Counted from the first letter of the stretch, positions 45,430 to 57,899 are shown. The stretch: 64,000 bases of DNA from Plectrocnemia conspersa (GCA_009617715.1 VTFK01000118.1:310001-374000); one strand, 5' to 3'. A program made the numbers and translations. Notes: a model not told the origin generated them from the sequence alone.

Positions 45430-45990
45430 ATAATTATTCAATTCATTTTTCTAAACAGCCTATAGTTGTAATTCCCTGCCCTTCACTAATTATCATCGAG
45501 CCCAGATCCGATTGATAGGGCCCATTAGCGTTTCGCGCGGACCTTTCAACCCTCGTCTTAATCACCGGGGCCCCTAAATCACACTGGCTATATATATTTT
45601 TTGTTCCTCATTCAGTTCGGTAACGAGCCATCCTCGGCCACACCTCGGAGCCACAAAGGAGGTGTTGATGGCTATCGGCCGCGGCGGGAACATTGTAAAC
45701 GTAATGACTGATTTTCATTTACCGACCGGGCACGCAACCGGTCTCCCTTGATCACCATCAGGTTATTTATGCAGTTAACACACCTCCGATACAACAGATG
45801 GCGTTGTCGGCATTAACTCCTCGCTGCTCGTTGCCGCGGCGAGAGATAACGCCGCCGAGATATGAAATTTAAGACCGAGATAGCGTTTTTTAATTAAGGC
45901 CCACTCGCGCCCGTTTCGCGACTCGGGGCCTTACAGGATGACCCGAAATTAAAGTGGGTCGGTTAGGCGTTGAAAATAGATTAAAAATAT
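45430..45990. promoter_or_regulatory. Largest GC-rich island
   Basis: The longest uninterrupted GC-rich, complex segment in the window, with AT-rich DNA on both sides. It contains GATAGGGCCCATTAGCG, a TTTATGCAGTTAAC word near 45766, an E-box in ACAGATGGCG near 45795, TTTTTTAATTAAGGCC near 45885, and AATTAAAGTGGG near 45948. No open frame above 60 codons covers its core. Its length and base composition make it the best single candidate for a conserved regulatory element. Confidence 0.4.
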
Positions 45991-46079
45991 TTTTTTAATT
46001 AACTTAAACGAATCGTCTATATTGTAGTGGTCATAGGATAGGCTTAATTGAATCTCACATAAATATTTCAAAAACTTCT

Positions 46080-46310
46080 GGACGATCCGCTGATGATCCT
46101 GGCTCGTCTCTGATACTGCGACTCCATGGCGTGTTCCCTGCGTCTACTTTCGGTGACCAAGTGTCACATATTTTATAATACTGATTCGAGACGGATCTGG
46201 CGAATCGCAGATGAGAATGTTCGCAATCCAATTGCATCGCGTTTTAGACCCTCCCCCCTTCCCATTTTCACGAAATATATTCAGTCTAAAGAGAAACAGT
46301 ACAAATGACG
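46080..46310. promoter_or_regulatory. Moderate GC island
   Basis: Complex block with ACGATCCGCTGATGATCC and GACGGATCTGGCGAATCGC words. Sixty-codon frames overlap on both strands and match nothing. Weak candidate regulatory DNA. Confidence 0.25.
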
Positions 46311-47189
46311 GTCGGTAGTGTTGTAGTATTGTCTAGCGCACGTCCTTTCCAAACAAAGAGTAGTATTTAAGTGATGCTTATGGTCGATAAACGTCTCAAT
46401 ACAAATGTGTTATTATATAATCCGTGCAATATATTCAATTAATAACGTAATTATTTAGTCACGAGATCTATCTTCCATTGTTGTGTGTATGTGATCTACT
46501 GTGTTTGGTTAATACACTTTCAAGAAGGATTTTCTGTTCTAAATGATCTGTAATAAAGTAACCTCTGAATTATTACAAATTTTTCAAGTAGTTAAAACCT
46601 CCATAATTTACTTTAATTTATTAAAATTAATTTATTATAACATGGGATACAATTGATTTATCTGTTTTTCCTTTGCAAGCAAAATTTTTCTTAGTACAAC
46701 TAGCTACTCTTAATTTTTTAATTGAAGTTATTAAATTCAAAGTAATGAACTTGATATTACGATTACTACATATTTTAGCAATTTAAGATTTTCAAAACGT
46801 ATACGACTAATGTGGAATTATCAAATACAAATTATAACCCAGAAGTAAAGTTAGCTGATTAACACTTAAATTTTTATATTATATACCATCAATGCTAGTA
46901 ACATTTTTAATATTACTAAACACACTCATAATCCTTACCTATGTTTTTAATCAATAACAATGCCTGCTTTTGTCAAAGATAATAACAATGTTTTTCAGAA
47001 CCACTGTAAATATAAAAATTGTTTAGGTATCACACGTTACTGGAAAGCTCCAAGAAACCCACTCCTCAGATATAGCAACAGTTTTGAGCCATACAGTGAG
47101 CCACATATTAGAATAAACAGTGTATTCTTCCCTTATTTTTTGCTTAATGACAAGTTTTATTTAAACTTTTGGCTTGTTGTGGTACTATT
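46311..47189. other. AT-rich DNA, no gene
   Basis: AT-rich. The 83-codon frame at 46960-47211 is unmatched and runs into the repeat-like patch at 47190. Confidence 0.35.
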
Positions 47190-47345
47190 AAACCAGGCCA
47201 CCATTCACTAAGCTTTTGTCCTTAGCCGGGCGCCCCAGCTGCAGGCACTCTCTACCAATACGATAGCTTCTCCATGGAGCGAGGCCCTTCTTAGAGTGTC
47301 AGTCAAAAGTTTGCACTATCTCGTACTCCTGCGGATAAAGACAAC
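47190..47345. other. Unassigned GC-richer fragment
   Basis: A sharply bounded patch (AGCCGGGCGCCCCAGCTGC near 47224; GAGCGAGGCCC near 47278) whose composition looks transposon- or exon-derived rather than island-like. I could not match either strand to a known protein or element end. Confidence 0.2.
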
Positions 47346-47984
47346 CCCTAGATTATGTATCATTAATATTTTTTGTGTTTTATATATGTGTATAATGAGT
47401 TTTGTGTTCGAATTTACAATGGCTTGAATTGACTAAGATCATAGATTATAGATAAATAATTGATTTGAATAATTAAACTTCTAACGTAAATAGGTTATTT
47501 TTTGTAGACTATAAGCAAAAATCAAACACAGGCACATGTGTCAATTAACCTTTGTAAACAGTTGTCATATTGTTTATGGTTACATTTTTCATTCCAATGT
47601 CAATTTTATACAATAATTTATTGAATCTAAGATATAGTGATAAGTAGTTAATTTTATGGAAGCATCCCAGCAAAGTAATTTGAATTTATGATTTATATAT
47701 CAGTCAAAAACATCTCCTTAGTGCTTATAAATTATTAAGCTGTTATGTATTTCTAAAATATGTTTACTACGCCATAAATATAAGAAAAAGTATTTTATAA
47801 AACCATATATTCAATAAAATTATATTATTTTTTTTATAAAATCAGATATTAGAGCCATAAATATTAAAATTATAAACAATAAAACTCATTTCTTTAATAC
47901 AATATATTTATCACAGTACTAAACAGGAAAGTTCAATTATAACCAACCTGTGTAATAAAAGTTGACTTTCTACTTATTTTTAAA
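47346..47984. other. AT-rich DNA, no gene
   Basis: AT-rich filler without supported features. Confidence 0.4.
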
Positions 47985-48400
47985 AACTGCCCCCTTAACG
48001 CGTTACCATCCAAATTACGACTTATTCGCATCGTTATCGATACTCGACGTTATTTTTATTATGACATAATTTGCACTTTTTCCGCTCTTATGATAATTTT
48101 AAACGAATGCATGTATCGCTATCGTAAATATTCATAAAATGAGCTTTCGCTGATAAACTCGGACAATTAAGCTTGATCAGTGACTGCTATGATCAACAGC
48201 GTTTACTTAATAATAATCGTAATGAGCATCGATCGAGTTCGATTTAAAGAAAATTGTTTAATTGAGCGAAAATATCGAAGCACGTAGTGTTTTAAGTGAA
48301 AGTTTAATCGCTTTGCCGGCCTTGTTGAATTATGGAAATTTGCAATTAAATTTTCGTCCGAAACGAAAGTTAATATAATGTCGAGCAACTTTTATTGATA
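47985..48400. promoter_or_regulatory. Moderate complexity island
   Basis: Complex sequence with TTATCGATACTCGACG near 48033 and GAGCATCGATCGAGTTCG near 48225, giving several ATCGAT words, and TTAAGCTTGATCAGTGAC near 48167. The 61-codon minus frame is unmatched. Weak candidate regulatory DNA. Confidence 0.25.
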
Positions 48401-49495
48401 TTTAGCACGTAATTTATGTAGAATATTAAAATAATAATTTATTAGCATGCATGATCATAGCAATAATTTCCATAGTAATTAGAGTAACGTAATTCATATG
48501 CGAAATGGTTTTATTAAATGAATTAAAATTATTAAACGACCTCTGAGACCGATAAATATATGAAACATCAATCAAATTGAATGTGATATGAAGTCACGTT
48601 TTATCGATCACGGTATGCAATATTTATTATAGTAATGCTATGATTATGTTGTCTTACATGGCAATGTATGAATACGTTTTATATGATTGAAAAACCTTAA
48701 CAATTATCTTTATATTAATATGCAAAGCACAAAAAATTCTAGGTATTCAACTTGTTATATTCATAAATAATATCTAAAAAGCGATTATTGCTATCTAGAT
48801 AGTTTTGAAATGTATCAATATATCAAGGCTGTAACCTTAGTTAGCCGTAGTATATAAGCAATATTTAAAACTATGTCAAATACAACCACTTATAATCAAA
48901 AAAATACGTTATAGGGCATTTCAAAGTAGCACGATAATCTAATCCTAATGACGTAATCTTAGAATATTATTGATATTTTCGTGGACGCAAGGAGTTAAAT
49001 CGCGCATATCAAATCGATCATAAATTACTCAGCTCGAAACGTATTATTTATCGTATTAAATATGCGAAACGCACATAAATATTAATCGAAATAATAAATA
49101 ATAACTAAAAAACAACAACAACAGCTAACAGCCTTCGCAGAGGCTTGGCCAATAATTCAAATTGTAAACCGCTTATTACGCTTATAAATCTGTCCAGGCG
49201 ATTTCGATTTCGCGCCGCTCTCGGTCCTATCACTTTTATATACATATATAATATACAGGGTGTCTCGAAAATAAAATGAAAATTATCTCCGCGGATCAAG
49301 TGATATTTTATCATCGAAGTGTGATAATAAAAAAACGTATTCAATAAATAATTCACTTCATACAAATATGCGTAGCTTAGGATAGTAAATTAATATTATG
49401 TAATCCAGATAAAACTTAATATTTGTGGTTCTTGTGGTACGTATGCTATCAATACGTATTTAAATGCATAGATTCTAAATAAATTTTGAGGTACA
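48401..49495. other. AT-rich DNA, no gene
   Basis: AT-rich filler. An 86-codon minus frame (49105-49365) is unmatched. The word ACAGGGTGTCTCGAAAA near 49255 resembles ends of some DNA transposons but has no partner. Confidence 0.3.
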
Positions 49496-49499
49496 AGAC

Positions 49500-49580
49500 A
49501 TAATTTAAGGACAGTCCATAACGTCTCAAACTAATAATCCCGAGGTTGTGAGTTCGAGCCCCGGCAGCGACTGCAAAATT
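49500..49580 (+). repeat. tRNA-like B box, probable SINE head remnant
   Basis: GAGGTTGTGAGTTCGAGCCC with CGGCAGCGACTGC (49543-49573) carries a good RNA polymerase III box B (AGTTCGAGCCC at 49551-49561) in the context common to tRNA-derived SINEs. The upstream part (GTCCATAACGTCTCAAACTAATAATCC) could be a decayed anticodon arm. No cloverleaf closes, so it is not a functional tRNA gene. Confidence 0.4.
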
Positions 49581-49766
49581 ACATATATTAATTATAAAAA
49601 TAATATAAAGCATAATATTTTATAATTAATAATATAAATGTCATCAATTTCTTATGTAGTAAATACTTGTGTTATACAATATGTCTGATAGCCTTGACCT
49701 AGTTGAAACAGATTCACCCCGTTGTTTCGCATTGGGCTTACGCTTGTGTGGTTACAACGAAAGATT

Positions 49767-49876
<110 letters not shown>

Positions 49877-50189
49877 GATCTTTAAAAAACGTCCTCGACA
49901 AGGTTTGCCATAGATTATTAGTAAAAAAATTGTGAAACCTCAGTTGCTCATATGATTTATTCTCGAGGCTCAGTTATTTAAGCGATATTAGATAGTTTGT
50001 AACCTATGACGGCCGATTATCGAAAAAATATTTACTTCTTAGGGGCTTCCTTAAGAGTCTAACCTAGACCCTCTGTTTTTCCCATTATTTATTATTAACA
50101 TTAATACGGCAGTTATAAATTTAAGTTTTCTTCAGTATGAAGATGATTTAAAATTGCTTAGTAGCATTCGATTTAGTGTATCGTTTTTA

Positions 50190-51370
50190 TATGGTTCCAC
50201 AAAAACGCCGTGTTAAACAAATCCGTGTTATACGAGGTTTGCAGTTCATACAAAATTAGGGTTTGCGTTCCAAGAAAAAATCTAAATTAGTTAATACCAT
50301 TTATTTCTTAAATAAACAATCAAAAACATATACATTTTTATATTTATCATCGCTATCACTTGAAATTCTATATGTTCGACTCTTTTTCGAGATCGGTTGT
50401 AAGTTTTCATCATCATAGGACTCTGGAGTATTTTTGGATTTAACCTTTAAAATGTCTGTAATAAGCGATTGTCTACTTTAAGCATACTCTTGAACTTCAA
50501 ACTTCTTTCTGTCATAGGATCATTTTCTATAAAAAAAAATGTTTTAATTTATCAGCCAATCCCAAGCCGTCATTTATTTATTTTTAATGTAAAACATTTA
50601 GCTACATCGCTGCAACTGCTTTCTGAGTCATTAACTATGGTAGTTTCATTTAACATTTATTCTTCTAATTCTTTTTTTTTGTTCAACGTACGATCTTCCA
50701 ATATTTCTCCGATATCTTGAATATCCATATCATGAAATTCTTTTCTACTAATACCAAGACAAATGTCAATTATTCTTTGGTATTCATCTTCTATTTGTGG
50801 TACAACATTTTCTCTAGGAACTACTTCTGGCCACAGCTTTTTCCAGCATGAATTTGGAGTCGATTGATTTATTTATTTAATGGATACAGAGACCATTCGA
50901 TACAATTTCGAATAGAATTTTTTTTCTAAGCTTGTGTAACTGTTAAATTCTCATATTGTCGTAGTGCGATCCATATGCGTATAAATCAAACATGTTAATT
51001 AATTTTTAATTGTTGTTTTTATTTTTGAAACCGTGTTATATAAGACGCGTTGTTAAAACCCATTAGTTAAAAACCTTAATAAGATAGCATAAATATTTTA
51101 AAAAAAAAGTGCTAGTTAATTTAATAAGAAACAAAAAGTTTTTTTTTTTTCCATACTTTTTTTTTTTTGCCCTAAAAAAAGAAATAAATAAAAGTGAGAA
51201 CAAATCAATAGATACCCAGGTAAATGGCTTTGGCCAGGAACTGGAAAAAAATAAATATTAGACACTGTAAAACGCGTTGTACAAAAATATGCCACAATTC
51301 ATCAACCGTGCTATATCAAAACAGTGTTATATAAAACCGTGTTATACGAGGCTTTGGTGTGTACCTATTC
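50190..51370 (-). mobile_element. Tigger/pogo-type element, decayed
   Basis: The region holds a minus-strand Tigger transposase tail (50480-50863) between copies of the word CCGTGTTATACGAGG (50221-50235 and 51341-51355), with further GTGTTATATAA and CGTGCTATATC words near 51027, 51309 and 51321. On the minus strand these read as CCTCGTATAACACGG, a TIR type seen in Tigger-class elements. Unusually, the two outer copies are in direct rather than inverted orientation, so the left one may belong to a neighbouring element or a rearranged end. The N-terminal and catalytic DDE regions are missing. Confidence 0.5.
50480..50863 (-). pseudogene. Tigger-like transposase C-terminal fragment
   Basis: The minus strand reads NSCWKKLWPEVVPRENV, then EDEYQRIIDICLGIS, DIQDIGEILEDR and, after a stop, SESSCSDVAKCFTLK and, in a shifted frame, ENDPMTERSLKFK. 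The W-x-KLWP block and the N-DP-x-x-ER segment are characteristic of the C-terminal part of Tigger/Jerky-type pogo transposases, after the DDE domain. At least two stops and one frame change make it non-functional. A TTTTTATAG acceptor-like tract precedes the last segment, so one break could be an old intron. Confidence 0.65.
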
Positions 51371-52055
51371 AAGGCTTACAAGTTTTTACTTAGGGAAATC
51401 ATTTCACTGCAAAAATATGTATGATAAAATCAAGTACACCAAAAAATACTACGGTACGTAAAAATATATATATATAATACATACATCGCTAAAATATTAA
51501 AACAAATATTTTTGTAAAAATATATTGAGCATTTTTTCATTTTTCTTCATGAAATTTATTTTTTATTTTAGAATTTCTTTATTTTAATTAAAAGGCAATA
51601 ACTTATTATTTTGTATTTGTTGCAAAAAAATCGTATTAAGATTTAGCTTTAAAAATTGTTTTTTACGGATTGCAATACCGGTAGAACGTAACCCTTAATA
51701 CCGGTATTAAGGCAAAAATTAACCTTCCATACTACTGGAATTACAAAATGAAATACCAGTATTACCGATTATTTTTTTTTATATCTGTACATCTTATTTG
51801 TTAACAACGAATTACGAAAATTACGATGCCATATTGATTTAAAGTAGAAGCAGTTATTTGTAATTATTTTATGTAATAGAGAAATAACCGCGCTGCCGGC
51901 TCATTTTTTTATGATAGGGATAGCTGGCGAAATATAAACAGCTATTGCATATACGAAATTCTTTCTACTATTTGTACATTTTTATCGTCATTCAATCAAG
52001 ATTTTAATATCATCAGTCATAGTCACGAAAAACATTAGATATATAGCCTAAGTTT
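51371..52055. other. AT-rich DNA, no gene
   Basis: AT-rich filler. A short patch of ACCGGTATTAAGG-type words (ACCGGTA near 51676, 51701) is internally repetitive. No gene. Confidence 0.3.
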
Positions 52056-52059
52056 TGCC

Positions 52060-52660
52060 ATCATTCATTGTAACCAATGACTGCCTTTTTTATGATTTAC
52101 GTCGAAACATCTACAAGTTGTCTAAATTTTCTGCAATGGTTGCACTTCATTCGCACGCGTAACCGTCTATCTGATCCAAAGTATGAATATAGTTTTATGT
52201 GACTCCTAGTGTAACACATATTTTATACACATGGAGAGAAAATTCAATAAGCCATGAATAATAACGGATGCGCCATAAACAAGTTGCAACGATTTGCGCC
52301 GCCGTTATAAACACTGGTCTGGAAGGCGAACGGCGTTATCTGTCGCGCCGTCACATATATTTACGACGCCTACAAGGGTTAAGGCGCATTAGGCCATGTA
52401 TCTTCGTTAGTATCGCGCTAATATATCTATCTGCTAGATTGTACGTCCGTCCGGATAATAGCCGTAATGGATGCTCATGGGATGACGCCGAAACCGAACA
52501 GATAATGGAAATCGATGGGCCCGTAAACGACTATGCCGTACGCAAAACGACAGACTGTGTGGGGGTTGAAGCGCAAAAGGTTAAAATATATTTCAATTTG
52601 AATGTTGGAGCCTGTTCGCACGACATAAAAACGATTTTTCACCGTTTATAATGATGATGT
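52060..52660. promoter_or_regulatory. GC-richer island with 127-codon frame
   Basis: Complex block with GCGCCGCCGTTATAAAC near 52297, GTCGCGCCGTCACATATATTTACG and GGGCCCGTAAACGAC words. The plus frame 52268-52651 is one of the longest in the window but lacks any domain, and its composition follows the island. I favour noncoding. A lineage-specific exon cannot be excluded. Confidence 0.3.
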
Positions 52661-53043
52661 CATACATTTATAATTTTCCGGGAAAAATAACGGATTACTT
52701 ATTTGTATTCGAATTCTAGTGACAAAGCTCTGTAATGTAATTGTTAATACCAAATGCAATATCCCTCGGGAAAAGACTGGTGGCTAGCTCTTAGTTAAAG
52801 TACTAACTCGTTTCTAACAATAATTTCTCGCAGTACTTATCTTTCATATAAGGCCATATAATTCAATGAAATTTTAGAGTATTCTCGCTACGCAGCCAAT
52901 TAAATTGCAGCATTTTTTAATATAATAAGTGATAATTCTATAATTATAATTCAGATCGATCACCACGGATTAGGTTTTCATAGAAATTTCTTATTTAACA
53001 GATTATTATCGTCTTATATATTTATAATAAATCAAACCACTAA
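52661..53043. other. AT-rich DNA, no gene
   Basis: AT-rich filler up to the M4 target site TTA at 53044. Confidence 0.35.
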
Positions 53044-53046
53044 TTA

Positions 53047-54094
53047 TGCCTGCACTACACTCTCTGGAAGTTGGCAAAGGTTGGCCAAGGACGGAGAATA
53101 TAGTGGGTTACTTCGGTCAAGTTCGGTTCTGCCCGCTCTAAAATCTATCGGAAGTTGTCCGAGGTTACCGAGAACGGGAGGTAAAGTGGGGGTAATTCAG
53201 TCAACTTGGCCAGCTTTGAGCGCTTTCGAATATTGTCGGCATTTTTCCGAGTCAAAGGGACCGAAGTCGGAGCTGCTCTTTCGAGCGCGAGCCGTGAGAT
53301 ACTACTCTTTTCGCTCTCTCGCGTGTCAAGTGACGAGAGTAAGAGAGATAATGATATAGTGTTTTGCAAACTGAGATAGAACGAGTAACTCGGTTTAATT
53401 TCAGTATGCGCGTAGGCGTCCTATGGTTAATACGCATGTCGAGCGCTGCATCGTGGTCATGTGGTCAAGTTATAATACCACATGCTTATCGGGGACTTCA
53501 ACAGAGTCTTACTGACTTTGAATATTTTAGGGCACCAAAAGGGATTAATTATATTTTTGATAGATATGGTTATTATTTTTTTTTCATATAAAATTAAATA
53601 GTTAAAAAATAAGTTGTGGTACTTGATTTCGTTCAAAAAAATCGTTTCGAATATCCTTATGTATTTTCCTAGATCGGTTTATATAAATGTCACACCATAA
53701 CGAATTCTTATTTAGAATCGATGGCGACAAATCACAGATGTGGTGTTCGATTCAGAAGTATCATTTTTATGCCTTATGGCATTTTGCAAAAGCCGACAAA
53801 GATTTTGCGTAAATTGAATATTTACGACCGAAAATTTTTCACTGGTATTGCATTGGTGAGTGCCCACACAAACTTTTATAATTATCAGTAGCGTAATTTT
53901 ATTAAAATGACAATTTAAAAATTGCGATTATTTGGCACATTTTTCGATCGCGCGCAAATATGCCGGCTGTACGTGACAGAAGCCGTCGTCCGGACGACAT
54001 ATGAAATTTGCGACAGTGTGGTCGCTTACTCGAAGTCGTAGGTCTCGGCCGACTTTTGTTGTAACTTCGGTTCAGACAACTTCCAGAGAGTGTA
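53047..54094 (+). mobile_element. M element copy 4
   Basis: Preceded by TTA (53044-53046). The left end TGCCTGCACTACACTCTC then TGGAAGTTG is intact. The right end stops at CCAGAGAGTGTA and changes to unrelated sequence, so about 12 terminal bases are lost or diverged. Order of internal blocks: repeated GGCCAAGG, a CTCGGAAGTTGTCCGAGG sub-terminal echo of the TIR, the GCTCTTTCGAGCGCGAG block, an AT-rich centre, and the TTTTTCGATCGCGCGCAAAT block. It carries a 92-codon version of the shared serine-rich frame (53081-53359) with the end frame-shifted. Confidence 0.7.
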
Positions 54095-54099
54095 CTTTC

Positions 54100-56240
54100 T
54101 AGTGTCTCACTGTTGTAACGGATTAAGTTAACGCCCGTCATAATTTAACGAAAATTTACAAAAAAATATATATAAGGACAATTGATGCGATTATTTATCA
54201 TAACTTATGATGCTTAAGTTAAAAATCATTCACTTATTATGACATATTTGTGTATATGTGTAATACCTATCTTTATAATATTCTATAATACAAATTTATT
54301 TTTTAAATACACGTTATATATTTTTTATAACATAATTTGTAATAGCGGCGTTCGTTAATCAAATACATCAAAAATGATATATTTCAAGCAACTTTTTTCT
54401 TGTCAGATTATATAAACAAGCTCTTTAGGAGCAACTTATCAACGGGTTGTCTGTCGAGCTCGAGAACGACTAATCAAGCGTAGGTAATGGACAAAACCGA
54501 TTTCCCGACATGTTCAGCGATGTGTTCACTTTTAATGATTATCCAATCAAAATATGCCGTTGACAAAATTAGTCACTAGAATAAAAAAAACGTATAATAC
54601 AGTAATATATATGTTGTATCATATGTAATGCAATAATTGTTCTCAAAACATACAAATAAAAATTGATTGCACAGAATATGGTATTGGTTAACTAATTAAT
54701 TATGTATGTATGTCACGATTGATGGACAAGCTCATATTTTTGCAATGCGTTGATTATGACAAAAAATAAATTATGATTGGAAATGACAAACTAATTTGTG
54801 GTTAGAGTGCGAATTTATAACGCGCGACCGTGAATAAATCTATTGATCTTGTAACCAAATAAACGCCAGTCATTATGGTTATTTTTTGTATTGACACAAT
54901 TCGAATGTCTAGTAGTTTTTTATTATTATTTGTTTCAATGTAATAATTTGACGTGAAATTAAAATCGATTCATAAATCAAAATTGGTTCTACTGTTCCGG
55001 TTCAAACGGGTGTTTTGTCAGCTTGAAAAGCAATCATTGCCATAGTAAATATTGGCATGAATAAAATTGTTTTACGGTCAATTTACATGGAATCACATAA
55101 CGAAATAATTTAGTAATTATTTATAAAGGCGCATTAGACTTAAAGCAGAAATCGGCAATTATTTTTTTCTTTAAAAAAATCGTTAATTTTATGTTCTCTG
55201 CAGCATAATTTCTACATCTTATCTGCAATCAATCGCCATATAAAGCGATAATAAAACGCATTTCACATCAAAGGCAGAAAGAACACACGAGCCTCGAATA
55301 ATTTATTTAATCGTCAAGAGTGCTCATCCGAAGTCTTTGGAGTTTCGCCGCCTTATGCATACATTATACAAATTATAACAAGAGAAACACGTAAAATATG
55401 TCTTGCAAAAACAGTGTGATAAAAAAATGCGCAACCGTTAAATTTATTAAACATTTTTCGCAATCTAGCACATTATTTATTTATTTATATTAAATAATAT
55501 AATTTTATAATATATTTGTTTTCCAAAGTTAAAAATAATATATGCATACTATATGTTTATAATAATTAAATTTAAGAAGATAATGTAAAAAAATATTTTT
55601 AGTCCGTTTTAAGAACGATTGAAAAATTATATCAATAATCATTTTTAATACGTTTTTTGCGATGAGATGATAAATAATTATTTAATTTTGGGATGTGAAT
55701 TATAAAAACATTAGTCTGATAAAAATATAAATAAAGCAATAAAGACGCAATTTATATTGTATTTGATATTCACTATCTGTATAGAGACCTGTTATGTGGG
55801 TTTATTTAAATGCTGAAGTTTATTAATTATTATCTTCATCCTATTATTTATCAGTTAATAAACGCATATTTATTATAGTTCATGATATCAGTGTTTATTT
55901 AGTGAAAATGAAATTAATTTTTTATTTTGATACGCTTTTATTATTATTGTATTTTTACAGTAAAATTGTATGATTCTGATAATGTTTTTTTTATTTAAAT
56001 CGATGTTTACTTAAAAATCACAATAAAAAATAAATTAGTATATTTTAATAACAACAATTAAAAACTTTAAATTAATTGTTAATTTAAAATTTAAAGAATA
56101 ACAATTAAATCCAATTTTAATATGATTCCAACTATATATATAATTTTATCTGCTTGAATTTACGTATATAAATCCTTGGGGTACGCCTCCCCAGGTGAGG
56201 TATTGACGGATTCTATAAACTATAAAGTTGGGTTTGGAAG
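54100..56240. other. AT-rich DNA with a minor island
   Basis: AT-rich filler. A complex patch at 54400-54560 (GGGTTGTCTGTCGAGCTCGAG near 54440) may be a small noncoding element. No frame above 60 codons outside repeats. Confidence 0.35.
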
Positions 56241-56280
56241 ACTACTGAACCAAGTAAAAAAACTTATCACAAATACGCAT

Positions 56281-56461
56281 TAAAAGCGCAGTAAACCACA
56301 ATGCTAATACTGTTTCTGACTCGAAAACAAGTGTATTTTTTATACTGAGGGATAAGCATCCACCAATTCTCAAAGAACTGAAAAGTTTGATTTGTGGAGG
56401 GAAAAAATAGCGTAAAACTAAAAGCACAATAACCCAAAATACTATTAATATTTGTGACTCG
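56281..56461 (+). repeat. Two diverged 43-bp direct repeats
   Basis: TAAAAGCGCAGTAAACCACA (56281) and TAAAAGCACAATAACCCAAA (56419), both running on to a GACTCG word 43 bases from their start, are 138 bp apart. They produce overlapping minus-strand frames that match nothing. An old local tandem duplication. Confidence 0.35.
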
Positions 56462-56725
56462 CCAATTATAAATTAGCATCTTTAAATGAACCACAAAAAT
56501 AATTTACATAAAAAATACTATTATATTGGCAAAAGCCGACAGCCAGTGAAATGCAGGACTACCTGTTCAAACTTTAACTGTTACATATTATACAAAGGTT
56601 ATTAGAGATTCAACAAAACAAAAAATCAAGAGCTCCCACTAGTTATTTTTTTTTAATCTTCCGTTATAACCTGATAAGCGTCAGCCCAATAGGTTATAAC
56701 AGACTAAATCTATAAAAACTGGGAA

Positions 56726-57795
56726 ACTACACTCTCTGGAAGTTGGCCAAGGACGGAGAATATAGTGGGTTACTTCGGTCGAGTTCGGTTCTGCTCGCTC
56801 TAAAATCTCTCGGAAGTTGTCCGAGGTTACTGAGAACGGGAGGTAAAGTGGGGATAATTCAGTCGACTTGGCCAGCTTCGTGCGCTTCCGAACATTGTCA
56901 TCATTATTTTCGACTCAATGGGACCGAAGTCGGAGCTGCTCTTTCGAGCGCGAGCGGTGAGATACTTCCCCTTTCGCTCTCTCGCGTGTTAAATGACGAG
57001 AGTGAGAGAGATAATGATATGTTGTTTCGTAAACTGAGATAGAACGAGTAACTCGGTTCAATTTCAGTATGCGCGTAGGCGTCCTATGGTCAACATGCAT
57101 GTTGAGCACTGCATCGTAGTCACGTGGTCAAGTTATAATACCACATGCTTATCGGGGACTTCAACAGACTTTTACTGACATTTTTGAATATTTTAGGGCA
57201 CCAAAAGGGATCAATTATATTTTTGATAGTATATTCTTCTAACAGATATCGTTATTATATATTTTTTCGTATAAAATTAAATAATTAAAAAATAATTAGT
57301 GGTATTTGATTTTGTTAAAAAAATCGTTTCGAATATCCTTATGTATTTTCCTAGATCGGTTTATATAAATGTCACACCATAACGAATTCTTATTTAGAAT
57401 CGATGGCGACAAATTCCAGGATAGTCACAGATGTGGTGTTCGTATTCTGAAGTATCATTTTTATGCCTTATGGCATTATGCAAAAACCGACAAAGATTTT
57501 GCCTAAATGGAATATTTACGACAGAAAAGTTTTAATTGATATTGCATTGGTGAGTGCCCACACAAACTTTTATAATTATCAGTAGCGTAATTATAATAAT
57601 ATGACAATTTAAAAATTGCGATTATTTGGCACATTTTTCGATCGCGCGCAAATATGCCAGCTGTACGTGACAGAAGCCGCCGTCCGGACGGCATATGAAA
57701 TTTGCGAGTGTGGTCGCTTACTCGAAGTCGTAGGTCTCGGCCGACTTCAGTTGTAACTTCGGTTCGGACAACTTCCAGAGAGTGTAGTTCAGGCA
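56726..57795 (+). mobile_element. M element copy 5
   Basis: The left terminus is eroded (the outer TGCCTG is replaced; similarity starts at AACTACACTCTCTGG). The right terminus is intact (GAGAGTGTAGTTCAGGCA, 57778-57795) and followed by TAA. The internal order is as in copy 4. It carries the most complete shared frame, 99 codons (56743-57042), starting MAKDGEYSGLLRSSS and ending FRKLR. The GCCGTCCGGACGGC palindrome is present near 57678. Confidence 0.7.
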
Positions 57796-57899
57796 TAAAC
57801 ATTATTAATAACCACCAGACTGAACGTCTGGTAATTAGTGACATCCGAGTAGCTCACTGAGTACACCAAGTCTTAAGTAAAAATCAAAAACAAACCAAG

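Noticed and set aside
49253..49270. ACAGGGTGTCTCGAAAA as a transposon terminus
   Set aside because: No inverted partner or target duplication was found in reach.
52268..52651. 127-codon plus frame as a gene
   Set aside because: No recognisable domain, no supporting promoter or splice structure, and it sits in an island like many noncoding ones. Kept only as an island.
56750..56762. GGACGGAGAA in M elements resembles miR-184
   Set aside because: Only a ten-base match, present in several M copies, with no hairpin and clear transposon context.
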